A stretch of 64,000 bases of DNA from Paucibacter aquatile (GCF_002885975.1 NZ_POSP01000003.1:3162001-3226000), one strand, 5' to 3'; numbered from the stretch's first letter, positions 28,229 through 37,627 are shown. Notes: generated by a model from the letters alone, not told the origin. Made by a program: numbers and translations.

Positions 28229-29331
28229 GAATCCGCAGGGGTGGTGAGGCCCAGGGGCAGTTGCAAGAGGGCCTCGGTGCCTTCGCGACCATCGGTCAAA
28301 GGCTGGAGTTGAAACTCGGCTGCATGGCCGTACAAAGCGTGCAGGCGCTGGCGCAGATTGACCAAGGCCAGGCCTTGGCCGGCCTGGGGCGAGCGGGCTT
28401 GCAGCGGCTGGCCGCTGTTGTACACGCGCAGCCGCAGATGGGTGTTGCTGCGCGTCGCTTGCAGCAGCAGCTCGCCACCGCCTTCGCAGGGCTCGATGCC
28501 GTGCACGATGGCGTTCTCGACCAAGGGTTGCAGCAGCAGGGGCGGCAGGGGCAGGTCGTGCAATTCGGGGGCCACCTCGATGCGGTAGCGCAGGCGCGGG
28601 CCCAGGCGCAGGGCCATGATGGCCAGATACTGCTCCACGATGTGCAACTCTCGGCCCAGGGTGGATGCGGCCGTGCGCACCTCGGGCAGCACCGCTTCGA
28701 GGAAAGCCGTCGTGCGGTCCAGCAAGGGCAGGGCCAGGCTCGATTGCTGGCGCACCAGTCCGCGCAGCGTGGCCAGGGTGTTGAAGAGAAAGTGCGGCTC
28801 GATCTGGGCCTGCAGCAGTTGCAGCTCGGCGCGCACCCGGTCGCGCTCCTGCTCCAGGTCTTGCTCGCCGGCCAGGCGGCGGCTGCGTTGCAGCAGCGGC
28901 AGGCCCAACAGCAGGCCGACAAAGCCCAGGTGCAGGCCGGCGCGCGCCAGCGGCTCGCCCTGGGCCCAGCGGGGCAGATCCAGCAACTGGCTGCGCAACT
29001 GCAGATCGAGCTGCCAGCCCGCCGCTGCGCCAGACAGAACGGCGAGGGCGCACAGGAGCAGGGCCAGCGCCCAGCCGTGGCGCTGCAGGCGGGCATCGGC
29101 GTGCAGGCTCAGCGCCTTCAACAAGCACTGGCTCAGCGCGCAGCCCGCCCACAGGCTCAGGGCCAGGCACCAGGCGGCGTGCTGGGCCCAGAAGGCTGCG
29201 CTGAGACCGAAGCCCAGCAAGCCCAGGCCCAGCTGCGGCCAGAGGGCCGGGCGGCCGAACTCCTCACGCAGAGCCCGTGCAGCCAGGGCTGCGGGCGCGC
29301 GCGGCCCGGCCGCTGGAGACGGGGCCCTCAC
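28225..29331 (-). CDS. LytS-like sensor histidine kinase
   Basis: A 368-residue membrane kinase. The N-terminal half has about four hydrophobic segments. A His_kinase domain follows, with QIEPHFLFNTLATLRGLV and probable phosphorylated His180, then an HATPase with ENAIVHGI. I chose the GTG at 29331 because it overlaps the upstream stop (GTGA) exactly, although a longer frame exists. It phosphorylates the LytTR regulator next door. The membrane part lacks a large extracytoplasmic domain, so a signal may be relayed by a partner protein. Confidence 0.87.
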   Translation of the reverse strand: MRAPSPAAGPRAPAALAARALREEFGRPALWPQLGLGLLGFGLSAAFWAQHAAWCLALSLWAGCALSQCLLKALSLHADARLQRHGWALALLLCALAVLSGAAAGWQLDLQLRSQLLDLPRWAQGEPLARAGLHLGFVGLLLGLPLLQRSRRLAGEQDLEQERDRVRAELQLLQAQIEPHFLFNTLATLRGLVRQQSSLALPLLDRTTAFLEAVLPEVRTAASTLGRELHIVEQYLAIMALRLGPRLRYRIEVAPELHDLPLPPLLLQPLVENAIVHGIEPCEGGGELLLQATRSNTHLRLRVYNSGQPLQARSPQAGQGLALVNLRQRLHALYGHAAEFQLQPLTDGREGTEALLQLPLGLTTPADS

Positions 29332-29921
29332 GGCGGCGACAGATGCTGGGGCTGGCGCGGCAGCAGCAGCGCGTGCTCGGGCCCTTGGGTTTCGGGCACG
29401 CTGTCGGGCACGATCTCCAGCTTGAACTGGGTGGCGCGCAAGACCCCGCCGCCGGTCAGCATGGTGCCGAAATGCAGGGAATCCACCTCTTTGGGAATCT
29501 GCAGCACGACCGAGACCTCGCGCCAACCGAAGCTGCCCTTGAGCGGGCGCAGCTCCATATTGTCAAAAACGCGGCCGATGTCCTGACCGACATCGCCGCG
29601 CAGCCAGATGCCGCCCCATTGCGACAGGTCCTCGCCCTGGACCTGGGCACTCAGGCGCAGGCGCTGGCCGGCGTAGTCCCGGGCCTGGATGCTTTGCATG
29701 GCGGTGACAAAACCGCGCGCATTGCGCTTGCAGTCGAGCAGAAACACCTTGGGCGTGGGGGCGCCTGCGCGGGGCTCGGTGGTGCTGCGGCAGTCGACCG
29801 CATCGCCGGCCCGGAACCAGCCCTGGGGCAGTGGGTTGGGATCGGCCGCCAAGGCCGTGACCATCAGGGCCACCAGGGGCGCCGCGATCAGAGCTCGCAG
29901 CTGAGAGGACGTGGTTTTCAT
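29328..29921 (-). CDS. Exported protein, first gene of the LytS/LytTR operon
   Basis: A 197-residue protein from the ATG at 29921. A signal peptide (about 8-32) ends at ALAAD. The mature part is beta-rich (GWFRAGDAVDC, LRLSAQVQGEDLSQWGGIWL), like a carbohydrate-binding or CIA30-type jelly roll, with two Cys that could pair. The C-terminal about 15 residues are Pro-rich. The stop overlaps the kinase start by 4 bp. Its coupling to the kinase suggests it may modulate or sense for that kinase. This is inference, and no family was named. Confidence 0.65.
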   Translation of the reverse strand: MKTTSSQLRALIAAPLVALMVTALAADPNPLPQGWFRAGDAVDCRSTTEPRAGAPTPKVFLLDCKRNARGFVTAMQSIQARDYAGQRLRLSAQVQGEDLSQWGGIWLRGDVGQDIGRVFDNMELRPLKGSFGWREVSVVLQIPKEVDSLHFGTMLTGGGVLRATQFKLEIVPDSVPETQGPEHALLLPRQPQHLSPP

Positions 29922-30113
29922 GGGATCTCGCTCGCCTTCGTCAAAAAGAGTTCGCACCGGTGTTCCAGACCTGGAAACGAAGCGAAGCGTAGGCGGGGAC
30001 CGGCATTGTCAGGTCCTGAGGCGGCGAAGCCCGCCCCAACGCGCACGAGCGGTCGCTCGGCGCACATGAGCCGTGAAGTGTGAGGAGTGAGAGGGAGAGG
30101 GGCAGGCGCCGGC

Positions 30114-30917
30114 TCAGCGCCCACCGCTCATGCCATAGCGCTGGGCCAGGCGGGCCACAGTGCCGCGCTGGATCAGGCGGGTCAGGGCTTCGTTGATGGC
30201 GGCGAGGCGCCAGGGTGAGCCGGGGGAGACCAGGCATTGCGTGTCGGTGATCGAGAAGCTGCGGTGGCTGATGTGGAAGCGCTCCCGTTCCTCAGGGAAG
30301 CGTTTGAAGTAGCCGGCGATCTCCACCTCGGACGTGATCAGGGCATCGGCCATGCCCAGGCGCAGGCGGCGGAACAGCAGCTCGACCTGGCGTTCATCGA
30401 GGCGGGTCACCTGGCCACTCTCGAATGCGGCCTGCAGCTGCGGGAATTGGTAGCCCAGCAGCACGGCGATGCGCTTGCCCTGCAGATCGCTCAGGCCTTC
30501 GAAAGGCAAAGGCTGGGCCGCCAGCGACACCACGCGCTCCACCTGGGGCACGACGGGGACGGTCCAATGCGGGCCAGCCACGGGAATCCAATGCGGGCTG
30601 TAGTAACAGGCGATGTCGGCCTCGCCGCCCATCACCGTGCTCTCCATGCGTCGCCGCGCGACCAGCAGATGCCTGGCCTCGGTGCCCAGCTCGGCGGCGA
30701 TCAGATCACCCAGGTCTTTGAGAAAGCCGCCGCTCAGCCGGTTGGGCGGGCTGATGCTGAGCAAAGGGTAGGCCATGGCCTCGGTGTGAGCCACGCGCAG
30801 GGCGGGCTTGGCGGGGGCCGAGGCCGCGGTGGCCTGGGCGGCGTCGGCCTGCGGCCCCGCACAGGCCATGGCGCTGAACCAGAGGCCGAACTTCAAGACG
30901 TGTTGCAGTCTTCGCAT
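30114..30917 (-). CDS. Periplasmic substrate-binding protein, family 3
   Basis: A 267-residue exported protein with a signal peptide of about 30 residues. An SBP_bac_3-like body follows, with LRVAHTEAMAYPLLS, GGFLKDLGDLIAAELG and LQGKRIAVLLGYQF. The ATG at 30917 overlaps the stop of the upstream DJ-1-like gene (TGATG). No transporter genes are attached. It may serve as a sensor or share a permease elsewhere. Confidence 0.82.
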   Translation of the reverse strand: MRRLQHVLKFGLWFSAMACAGPQADAAQATAASAPAKPALRVAHTEAMAYPLLSISPPNRLSGGFLKDLGDLIAAELGTEARHLLVARRRMESTVMGGEADIACYYSPHWIPVAGPHWTVPVVPQVERVVSLAAQPLPFEGLSDLQGKRIAVLLGYQFPQLQAAFESGQVTRLDERQVELLFRRLRLGMADALITSEVEIAGYFKRFPEERERFHISHRSFSITDTQCLVSPGSPWRLAAINEALTRLIQRGTVARLAQRYGMSGGR

Positions 30918-31579
30918 CAGTCCCGGCTCCACAAGCCCTGCGAGCCGCGCCGCACCTGGGCCAGCAACTGCGTCAGCTGAGTCTCTCGCTCGCCCAGCGG
31001 CAGGCTGGGCCAGATGGCCTCTCTCAGCGCCGCTTCTCCAGCCGTGTTCAGCACCAGCCAGGCGGTCAGCAGGGGGGCGGCCAGGCCGCCGCTGCAGGTG
31101 GCCACCGGGCCATGGGCATGGAAGGCTTCCTGATCCAGCACCCGCACGCCGGCCTCCAGCAGCCAGGGCCGAGTGGCGGCATCACAACAGGCCGGGCTGT
31201 CGCCCAGCAGCCCCAGGCGCGCCAACAGCAGGCTGCCGGAGCCCAAGGCACCGAGTTGCTGGCGCAAGGGGTCCAGCTGCAGCCGGTCCAGCAAGGCCGA
31301 GTTCTCGGCCACGGCGCGGTTGTAGAGGCCGCCGACAAAGAGCACGGCCTCGGCCTCGTTGGCCCATTCCAGCGGGCGCTGCAGCGGCTGTTGCAGGCCA
31401 TGCATGGAGCTGAGCATGGTGCCCGGCCCACACAGCTCGGCGCTCCAGCCGCGGGGGCGCAGCTGGTTGAGCAGGGCCAGGGGGATGAAGGCGTCCAGCT
31501 CCTGGAAGCCGTCGAAGCAGACCAGGGCCACCCGCGTGGCGCCGGGTGCGTTCAGACCGGAGGGGGTGACTTCACGCAT
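30917..31579 (-). CDS. DJ-1/PfpI-superfamily protein lacking the nucleophile Cys
   Basis: A 220-residue cytoplasmic protein of the DJ-1/PfpI fold (VALVCFDGFQELDAFIPLALL and AVLFVGG). At the nucleophile elbow, where family members read CTG, this protein reads LGSGSLLLARLGLL, so the catalytic Cys is missing. It is therefore probably not an active glyoxalase or protease. A ligand-binding or regulatory role, as in the N-terminal half of AraC/GlxA regulators, is more likely. It overlaps the binding-protein gene. Confidence 0.8.
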   Translation of the reverse strand: MREVTPSGLNAPGATRVALVCFDGFQELDAFIPLALLNQLRPRGWSAELCGPGTMLSSMHGLQQPLQRPLEWANEAEAVLFVGGLYNRAVAENSALLDRLQLDPLRQQLGALGSGSLLLARLGLLGDSPACCDAATRPWLLEAGVRVLDQEAFHAHGPVATCSGGLAAPLLTAWLVLNTAGEAALREAIWPSLPLGERETQLTQLLAQVRRGSQGLWSRD

Positions 31580-31685
31580 GGCCCGATTGTGAACCCGGGG
31601 TTACATTGCGCGCCACTCCCGGCGTTTGTGCGCCGGCTTCCGGCTCCTTGTGGGCCCTTTTTGTTGCCGTTTTGGTTTGTCACCC

Positions 31686-33506
31686 ATGTCCGCCATTCCC
31701 TTGAATCCGCCCCTGGCCGTCCCCATCGACACCCGCCGCTGGGCCTGGTTGCCGCCGGTTGGCAGCTGGGGCTACTACGCCCTTCTGTCCGCCATCGGCA
31801 TGTTGCTGCTGGGCCCCTTGGGTGGCATCGCCGCGGCCTTCATGAACTTCTCCATCGGCTTCTATGTCGGCGGCCAGGTGCTGGCCGGCATCCTGGGCTC
31901 GGTGGTCACCTACGGCTACGGCGCCGAGGGCAAGCATGGCGCCAACTACATCCAGACCACGGCCGCGTCCGTGGCCGGCATGATGGCCATGAGCACCCTG
32001 ATCCAGGCCATGGCCTGGATGGGCATGCCTGAAGTGCCGGCCTGGCAACTGGTCACCTACATGCTGTGCATCGGCATGATGGCCGCCGGCATCGGCATGC
32101 TCTACACGCCCATCCTGGTCGAGCGCATGCAGCTGACCTTTCCCTCGGGTCTGGCGGTCGCCAACATCCTGCGCGCATTGACCGATCCGGTGCTGCTCAA
32201 GCAATCGGTGTCGCGCCTGTTCGGTGGCATGGGGGCTGGCCTGATGGGCGGCATTGGCGCGGCCAAGCTGGCTTTTCTCGGCGCGATCGAGCTGTCGGCT
32301 TCCACCTTCGGCGCCGGGCTGATCGTCGGTGCCCGGGTCGGCATTCCGGCCATCGTCGGCGGTGGCATCTTCTGGGCCTTGGCACCTTATTTCGTCAGCA
32401 TCGGTTGGCTGAAGGAGGGTGAGCCCTTCCGCAAGATTGCCTTTTTGATCGCCCTGGGCCTGATCCTGGGTGCGGCCATCGTGGATCTGAGCCTGATCTT
32501 CTGGCGTGTCGCCCGCCGCCTGAGCCAGCCGGGTGAGCGCATCGTCGTGCCCGAGGAACAGCGCACCGGCCCGCGCGCCAGCCTGCCGCGCCTGCTGGCC
32601 TGGGTGGGCGTCTGGACCGTGGCCACCATCGTCTGCGGCGTGCAGTTCTTCAACGAGCCCCTGGGTTACATGATCCTGGCCGTGGCCCTGGTCTATCTGT
32701 TCGTGATCGTCAACGGCATCTCCCTGGGCCTGACCGATTCCAACCCCATCTCCAGCGCCTTTGTCGTCACCGTGCTGATCCTGGCCAGCATCGGCCTCAA
32801 GGACCCGATGCTGGGCCTGATGGCGGCCATGGTGGTGTTCGTCTCGGCCAGCGTGGCCGGCGATATGCAGCAGGACCGCTCCACCGGCTGGCGCCTGGGC
32901 TCCAACCGGACCCTGCAGTTCCGCTTCCAGGTGGCCGGCCTGCTGCTGGGCTCGGTGCTGGCCGTGGCCGTGGCCAAGTTCTTCATGACCGCCTACCCGG
33001 TGCTGCAGCTGGACCAGACCGTGATGAGCGCTGACCAGGCGCCCGCGCAATGGACCTCGGCCATGACCTACAAATTCGTCGGTGCCCTGCGCAGCCTGAC
33101 CGAGCCCAAGCCCTACCAGACGCAAGCCATCCTGATCGGCGTGCTGATCGGCTTTGCGACCGAGCTGCTGCGCAAGATCATCAAGGCCAACAAGGGCTAC
33201 CAGCGTTTCGCGGCCGGCAGCAAGGCCGGCTTCGCCACCGATTTCATGCTCGATGCGGTGGTGCTGCCCAGCCCCTACGCCTCGTCCTTCGGCGGCTTTG
33301 TCAATCTGCACACCTCGATGTGGTTTGCTGCTGGCGGCGTGATCTCCAGCGCCATCAATACCTTGGCGCCCAAGCCCAAGGCCGGTGAAGAGCAGCTGCC
33401 CGATGACATGAGCAGCACCTCCCTGGTCGGCGGTGGCTTGATCGCCGGCGACGCCCTGGCCGCGCTCGGCCTGGGCCTGGCGGGCATGGCCGCGGTGCTG
33501 GGTTGA
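31686..33506 (+). CDS. OPT-family oligopeptide/metal-complex transporter
   Basis: A 606-residue inner-membrane protein with some 14-16 hydrophobic segments, of the OPT superfamily. Characteristic blocks are AEGKHGANYIQTTAASVAGM, PSGLAVANILRAL and GDMQQDRSTGWRLGSNR. OPT proteins import small peptides or siderophore-like metal complexes with protons. The ATG at 31686 is the family start. A TPR protein follows 6 bp after the stop and is probably in the same operon. Confidence 0.9.
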   Translation: MSAIPLNPPLAVPIDTRRWAWLPPVGSWGYYALLSAIGMLLLGPLGGIAAAFMNFSIGFYVGGQVLAGILGSVVTYGYGAEGKHGANYIQTTAASVAGMMAMSTLIQAMAWMGMPEVPAWQLVTYMLCIGMMAAGIGMLYTPILVERMQLTFPSGLAVANILRALTDPVLLKQSVSRLFGGMGAGLMGGIGAAKLAFLGAIELSASTFGAGLIVGARVGIPAIVGGGIFWALAPYFVSIGWLKEGEPFRKIAFLIALGLILGAAIVDLSLIFWRVARRLSQPGERIVVPEEQRTGPRASLPRLLAWVGVWTVATIVCGVQFFNEPLGYMILAVALVYLFVIVNGISLGLTDSNPISSAFVVTVLILASIGLKDPMLGLMAAMVVFVSASVAGDMQQDRSTGWRLGSNRTLQFRFQVAGLLLGSVLAVAVAKFFMTAYPVLQLDQTVMSADQAPAQWTSAMTYKFVGALRSLTEPKPYQTQAILIGVLIGFATELLRKIIKANKGYQRFAAGSKAGFATDFMLDAVVLPSPYASSFGGFVNLHTSMWFAAGGVISSAINTLAPKPKAGEEQLPDDMSSTSLVGGGLIAGDALAALGLGLAGMAAVLG

Positions 33507-33512
33507 TCGGCC

Positions 33513-33932
33513 ATGGCTGAGCTGTCACCCGCCGACGTGGCGCGTGTTCGCGCCCTGGTCGAGCGCGCCGATGAGCAGGCCGACGAGGGCGAGTTCGAGG
33601 CCGCGCTGGACCTGTTCGAGCAGGCGCTGGAACTGCTGCCCGAGCCCTGGTCTGCCCATGCGCAGGCGCAGACCCTCTTGTTCTCCATCGCCGACATGCA
33701 GTTTCTGCTGGAGGACTTTGAAGCCAGCGGCGACACCTTCAGCGCCCTGCTGGCCAGCTTTGAGTCGGCCCGGGCGGAGCCCTTGCCGCAGCTGCGCCTG
33801 GGCCAATGCCTGGTCGAGCAGGGGCGAGAGGCCGAGGCGCTGCCCCATCTGCAAGCGGTGCTGAAGCGCGCGGGCGAGCAGGCGTTTCGTTATGAGGAGC
33901 CGAAGTACCTGGCGCTCGCTCGACGCCCTTGA
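33513..33932 (+). CDS. Small TPR-repeat protein
   Basis: A 139-residue helical protein with three tetratricopeptide-like repeats (GEFEAALDLFEQALELLPEP and VEQGREAEALPHLQAVL). There is no signal peptide, so it is cytoplasmic. Its start is only 6 bp after the OPT transporter stop, so they are almost surely co-translated. It may be an adaptor, but nothing in the sequence shows the partner. Confidence 0.8.
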   Translation: MAELSPADVARVRALVERADEQADEGEFEAALDLFEQALELLPEPWSAHAQAQTLLFSIADMQFLLEDFEASGDTFSALLASFESARAEPLPQLRLGQCLVEQGREAEALPHLQAVLKRAGEQAFRYEEPKYLALARRP

Positions 33933-34045
33933 AGGCCAGGGTCTTCGGACGCGCATTGCGGGCACGCACCGCCGGTGACTTTTGGCAAGGCACGCCGGCC
34001 TGGACACACTCCGGCGTCCCTGGCTGAAACACGGTGCCTCTGTCC

Positions 34046-35500
34046 ATGAATCTCACCCGCGCTTCCATCCTGAAACGGCTTCGGCCCTGCAGCCTGACGG
34101 TGCTGGTGCTCGCCTGTGCCGCTGCCAGCTTCCCTGCCCGCGTGGTGGCCCAGGAGAAGCCGGCCCATGAACAGCAAGCCCGGCTGCCCCGGGTGAGCGA
34201 AGCATTGCAGCTGGACATGCAGACCGAACGCCTGGTGGGCGAACAGGCCCGCAACCCGGCGGAGGCTGTGTTGCGCGTGCCGCTGCGGCAACAGCTCCTG
34301 CTCGACCCGCAGGGCCGCTACCGGCTGGAGACCGACAGCGTCTACCCCGGCCCGATCCGGTTTCAGTTTCTCGAGCTCGGCCTGCCCGAGGGCATCAGCA
34401 CGGTCGACCTCCTGAAGTGGCGGCAAGGCCTGGCCATTTCGCGCCTGCCTGCTGCGGTCGCCCGCGAGCGCTGGGCCGATCACGAGTTTCTGGTCCCGGC
34501 CTGGCTGCTTCAGCGCTTGAGCGCGGTGCGCGGCGAGCCGGCCGCTGACGGCAGTCTGGCCTTCACGGACGCTGCCGGTCGGCCGGCACGGCTGGCCCTG
34601 GACGGCGCCAGTGGCCGGGTGCTCTGGGCCCGCAGCGCGGGGCGGCGCTATGAGTACAGCGACTACGAAACCCTGGCCGGCGGGCTGCAGCAGCCGCGCC
34701 GCATCAGCGAGCAGCGCGGCGAGGCGCCGGCCTGGGTCTGGCAGGTCCAGGCCGTGGCGGCGCCCAACACCAAGCCGGCGGCCTACGCCCTGCCGGCCGG
34801 CTACAGCGACGCGCCCGCCGATGCAGCGGGCCTGCGTGCCACACCGCTCGGTGGCGGCAGCTACCGGGTCGATGGCTTGAGCAGCGGGTATCACAGCAGT
34901 TTCAGCATCGGCAGCCAGGGCATCGCTGTCTTCGACGCGCCGGTCAGTCCGGCCGAGGCGGCCTCGGTTCGCGCGCTGATCGAACAGCTGGCGCCCGGGC
35001 GCAAGGTCAGCCATGTGGTGCTCTCCCATGCCCACCGCGACCACATCGCCGGGCTGCCGGCCTATCAGGCCGATGCACCACAGGTGCTGGTCGGCCCCGA
35101 GGCGCGCCAGGCTTTGCGGCGCCAGCTGGGCAGCGCCTGGGCCGCCTGGGACGAGCGCGTACAGGAACTGCAGGGCCCGCACACGCTCGATCTGGGCGAT
35201 CGCCGCGTGCAGCTCTGGCCCCTGGCCAGCCGCCATGCCAGCGATATGGTGGTCGCCTACGACAGCCAGTCTCGGGCCTTGTTTCAGGGCGATCTGTTCT
35301 ACATCCCCGAGCTCGGCCCGGTGCCTCCGGCCTTCGCCACGGGCCAGGAGCTGCTGGACCTGATTCAGGCCCAGAAGCTGGATCCGGCCTGGATCGTCGG
35401 CGTGCACGGCCGCTCGGGCACCCTGGCCGAGCTGCGCCAGGCCTTGGCGCTGCGCGCGCAGGGCATTCGTCAGCAAGGGCAGGGGTTCGGGGCGCCTTGA
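34046..35500 (+). CDS. Exported metallo-beta-lactamase-fold protein with long N-terminal region
   Basis: A 484-residue protein with a signal peptide at about 10-37. Residues about 40-260 are a region without recognised motifs, followed by an MBL-fold domain with SHAHRDHIAG (H-x-H-x-D-H) and the later ligand site LFQGDLFYIPE. The N-terminal extension is not usual for the family and may bind a substrate. I chose the ATG at 34046. A GTG at 34034 would add four residues. It resembles the MBL protein at 14882-15853 only in the catalytic motif. Confidence 0.82.
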   Translation: MNLTRASILKRLRPCSLTVLVLACAAASFPARVVAQEKPAHEQQARLPRVSEALQLDMQTERLVGEQARNPAEAVLRVPLRQQLLLDPQGRYRLETDSVYPGPIRFQFLELGLPEGISTVDLLKWRQGLAISRLPAAVARERWADHEFLVPAWLLQRLSAVRGEPAADGSLAFTDAAGRPARLALDGASGRVLWARSAGRRYEYSDYETLAGGLQQPRRISEQRGEAPAWVWQVQAVAAPNTKPAAYALPAGYSDAPADAAGLRATPLGGGSYRVDGLSSGYHSSFSIGSQGIAVFDAPVSPAEAASVRALIEQLAPGRKVSHVVLSHAHRDHIAGLPAYQADAPQVLVGPEARQALRRQLGSAWAAWDERVQELQGPHTLDLGDRRVQLWPLASRHASDMVVAYDSQSRALFQGDLFYIPELGPVPPAFATGQELLDLIQAQKLDPAWIVGVHGRSGTLAELRQALALRAQGIRQQGQGFGAP

Positions 35501-35555
35501 TCGGTGCCTTGATCGCTGTGTTGGTGGGCGCAGGCCCTGGCGGGGCGCAACAGGC

Positions 35556-36443
35556 TCACATCAGAATCCGCTGCAGGTTCCAGTTCGCGGCAAGGCCCGT
35601 CCACAGCGCGAACACCGAGATGTAGGCGACGTAGACACCTGCGAGCTTTACGCCCGTCAGCCATGGCCTGCCCTGGTAGATGCGCTGCAGCGTCACCGCG
35701 CTGAAGGCCAGCACCACGGCCGCCAGTGAGCCCCCGCTGATCCAGGCCACACCTGGAAACCAGCGCGCCAGCAGCACCTGGGCCGTGATCAGGGGCAGCA
35801 TGAAGCTGTGCAGATGAAGTGAGGCGACCATGTGCAGGCCAAAAGCCTGCTTGCGTGGCCAGTACACCAGCAGCAGGAGCAGCGCCAAGGACGGCGGCAT
35901 GGCCAGGAACACGGCCTGGCGAGTCATCTGGTTGTTGCTTCTGCGAGCCTGCTCCAGATCCTTCAGCAGCTCGGGGTCGGCCGAGATCCGCCGCTGCCAA
36001 TAGACACAACGCTCGGCAGGCAGGCTTTCGCAAACGAAGCGCCCGTCCTTCACGCCGATCTTGGCATGGACGAAGGACACTTGATCGGTCGGTTTCTCAT
36101 GGGCTGGCCGAACCCAATGCACCAGCCCCACGCAAAGCAGGCAGATGCTCAGGAACAGACGCAGCGGTGTGAGGTAGCGCCGCCTTTGCCCGGCCAGGTA
36201 GGCCAAGGTCAAATGGCCGGGGCGAAGCAGGCCGCGCATCGTGCGCCACAAGGCACCTTCCGTCGCCAGCAGGTGCCCCCCGTACTCCTTGGCGAAGTCC
36301 GCCAGCGTAGGCACGCGTAGCGCGGTCTCCTGACCGCAGGCCGGGCAATACGCCGGTTGAGGATCGGGCAGGGTCTGCTGGCAATTCGGGCAGGTGTCGC
36401 CGCGCGGGTCGGCAGCCACGGGTTCGGCGCTTGCGGTCGTCAT
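35556..36443 (-). CDS. DUF3667-family membrane protein with zinc ribbon
   Basis: A 295-residue protein. The N-terminus has a zinc-ribbon-like motif, CPNCQQ...CPACGQE. A DUF3667-like segment follows (GHLLATEGALWRTMRGLLRP), then about five hydrophobic segments. A role in metal-linked or stress-linked membrane function is suspected, but the function is unknown. It converges on the MBL gene. Confidence 0.85.
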   Translation of the reverse strand: MTTASAEPVAADPRGDTCPNCQQTLPDPQPAYCPACGQETALRVPTLADFAKEYGGHLLATEGALWRTMRGLLRPGHLTLAYLAGQRRRYLTPLRLFLSICLLCVGLVHWVRPAHEKPTDQVSFVHAKIGVKDGRFVCESLPAERCVYWQRRISADPELLKDLEQARRSNNQMTRQAVFLAMPPSLALLLLLVYWPRKQAFGLHMVASLHLHSFMLPLITAQVLLARWFPGVAWISGGSLAAVVLAFSAVTLQRIYQGRPWLTGVKLAGVYVAYISVFALWTGLAANWNLQRILM

Positions 36444-36490
36444 AGGGGCGCGATCATAGGGTGACGCGCCCGCTTGGCTGGGCCTGGGCC

Positions 36491-37003
36491 TCAGTCCTCC
36501 AGCAGACTCCTGAGCATCCAGGCCGTCTGTTCATGCACCGTCAGTCGCTGGGTCAGCAGGTCGGCGCTGGGCTCGTCGCTGGCCTTGTCGACGGCGGCGA
36601 ACAGGCTGCGTGCCGTGCGGGCCACGCCTTCGTGGCCTTCGACCAGGATGCGCACCATCTCCAGGGCCTTGGGCGGCTGGGTCGGGGCATCGGGCAGGCT
36701 GCTGAGCTGGGCGAACTGGGCGTAGGAGCCCGGCGCCACATGGCCCAGCGAGCGGATGCGCTCGGCGATCGGGTCGACCGCGTTCCACAGCTCGGTGTAC
36801 TGGGCCATGAACATGGTGTGCAGGGTGTTGAACATCGGCCCGGTCACGTTCCAGTGGAAGTTGTGCGTGGTCAGGTAGAGCGTGTAGGTGTCGGCCAGCA
36901 GCTTGGACAGACCGGCGGCGATGGTGGCGCGGTCTTTCTCGCTGATGCCGATATTGATGCTGGCAGCGGCGTTGGCAGATTTGGCGACGGACTTCTTGGC
37001 CAT
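36491..37003 (-). CDS. dps: Dps-family DNA-binding ferritin
   Basis: A 170-residue Dps protein. The ferroxidase site lies at dimer interfaces, with TTHNFHWNVTG and the following D/E residues (WNAVDPIAERIRSLG). The N-terminus has lysines (MAKKSVAKSA) that can touch DNA. Dps dodecamers store iron, use hydrogen peroxide and protect DNA in stress or stationary phase. oxyR and katG lie within 11 kb, which fits a shared peroxide response. A possible -10 hexamer, TATAGT, lies near 37070-37076. Confidence 0.93.
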   Translation of the reverse strand: MAKKSVAKSANAAASINIGISEKDRATIAAGLSKLLADTYTLYLTTHNFHWNVTGPMFNTLHTMFMAQYTELWNAVDPIAERIRSLGHVAPGSYAQFAQLSSLPDAPTQPPKALEMVRILVEGHEGVARTARSLFAAVDKASDEPSADLLTQRLTVHEQTAWMLRSLLED

Positions 37004-37146
37004 GGCGACTCCTGTTCAGAGAGGAAGGGGCAGGGGGAAACAGGGCACGGCAGCGGCCCTGGCTTGCGGACACTATAGAGCCGTCAGAAGGCGGCCGTGT
37101 TGCTGCACCTCATGCGTGCAGCGAGGGCCGAGGAGTCGGCCCTCGC

Positions 37147-37614
37147 TCAGCCTTCGCGCCGCGCGGGCTGTGCGGCTTGTGGCAAGGCCACGGCCAGGGG
37201 ATGGCGGGCGCCGGCCTGCTCGATCACGGCGGTGCGCAGCCCGGCCATGTCCTTGAGCTGGAGCGGCAGCCAGAACCCGCGGGATTGGCCGTCCACCTGC
37301 AGGCGCAGATGCGGCCACAGCAGGTAGCGGGCCGGCTCCACCGCGGCAATGTCAGCCCAGGCAATCTGGCGCCAGCGGCCCCAGCTGTCGAAGGTGCGCA
37401 GGCCTTCGGCGCTGACGGAGAAGCGGCAGATGGCCACCGGAATGCTGACGATCAGCCCGCACAGCAGGCCCATGGCCAGGTTCAGCAGCAGATCGGGTTT
37501 GCGCAGCGGCTCGCCGGTGACGAGGGCATGGCCCACGGCCACGGCCATGACACCGGCGGTGGTCAGCGCGGTTTGCTGGCGCCAGATGGGAAAGAAGGCG
37601 TAACGGAAGTCCAA
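37147..37614 (-). CDS. Membrane protein with PH-like C-terminal domain
   Basis: A 155-residue protein with two hydrophobic segments (about 18-35 and 42-65) and a soluble C-terminal part (FDSWGRWRQIAWADIAAVEP) like a small PH/YcxB-type domain. No function is known. It is 13 bp downstream of the GGDEF gene on the same strand and may be co-transcribed with it. Confidence 0.75.
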   Translation of the reverse strand: MDFRYAFFPIWRQQTALTTAGVMAVAVGHALVTGEPLRKPDLLLNLAMGLLCGLIVSIPVAICRFSVSAEGLRTFDSWGRWRQIAWADIAAVEPARYLLWPHLRLQVDGQSRGFWLPLQLKDMAGLRTAVIEQAGARHPLAVALPQAAQPARREG

Positions 37615-37627
37615 GACGGGTGCATGT

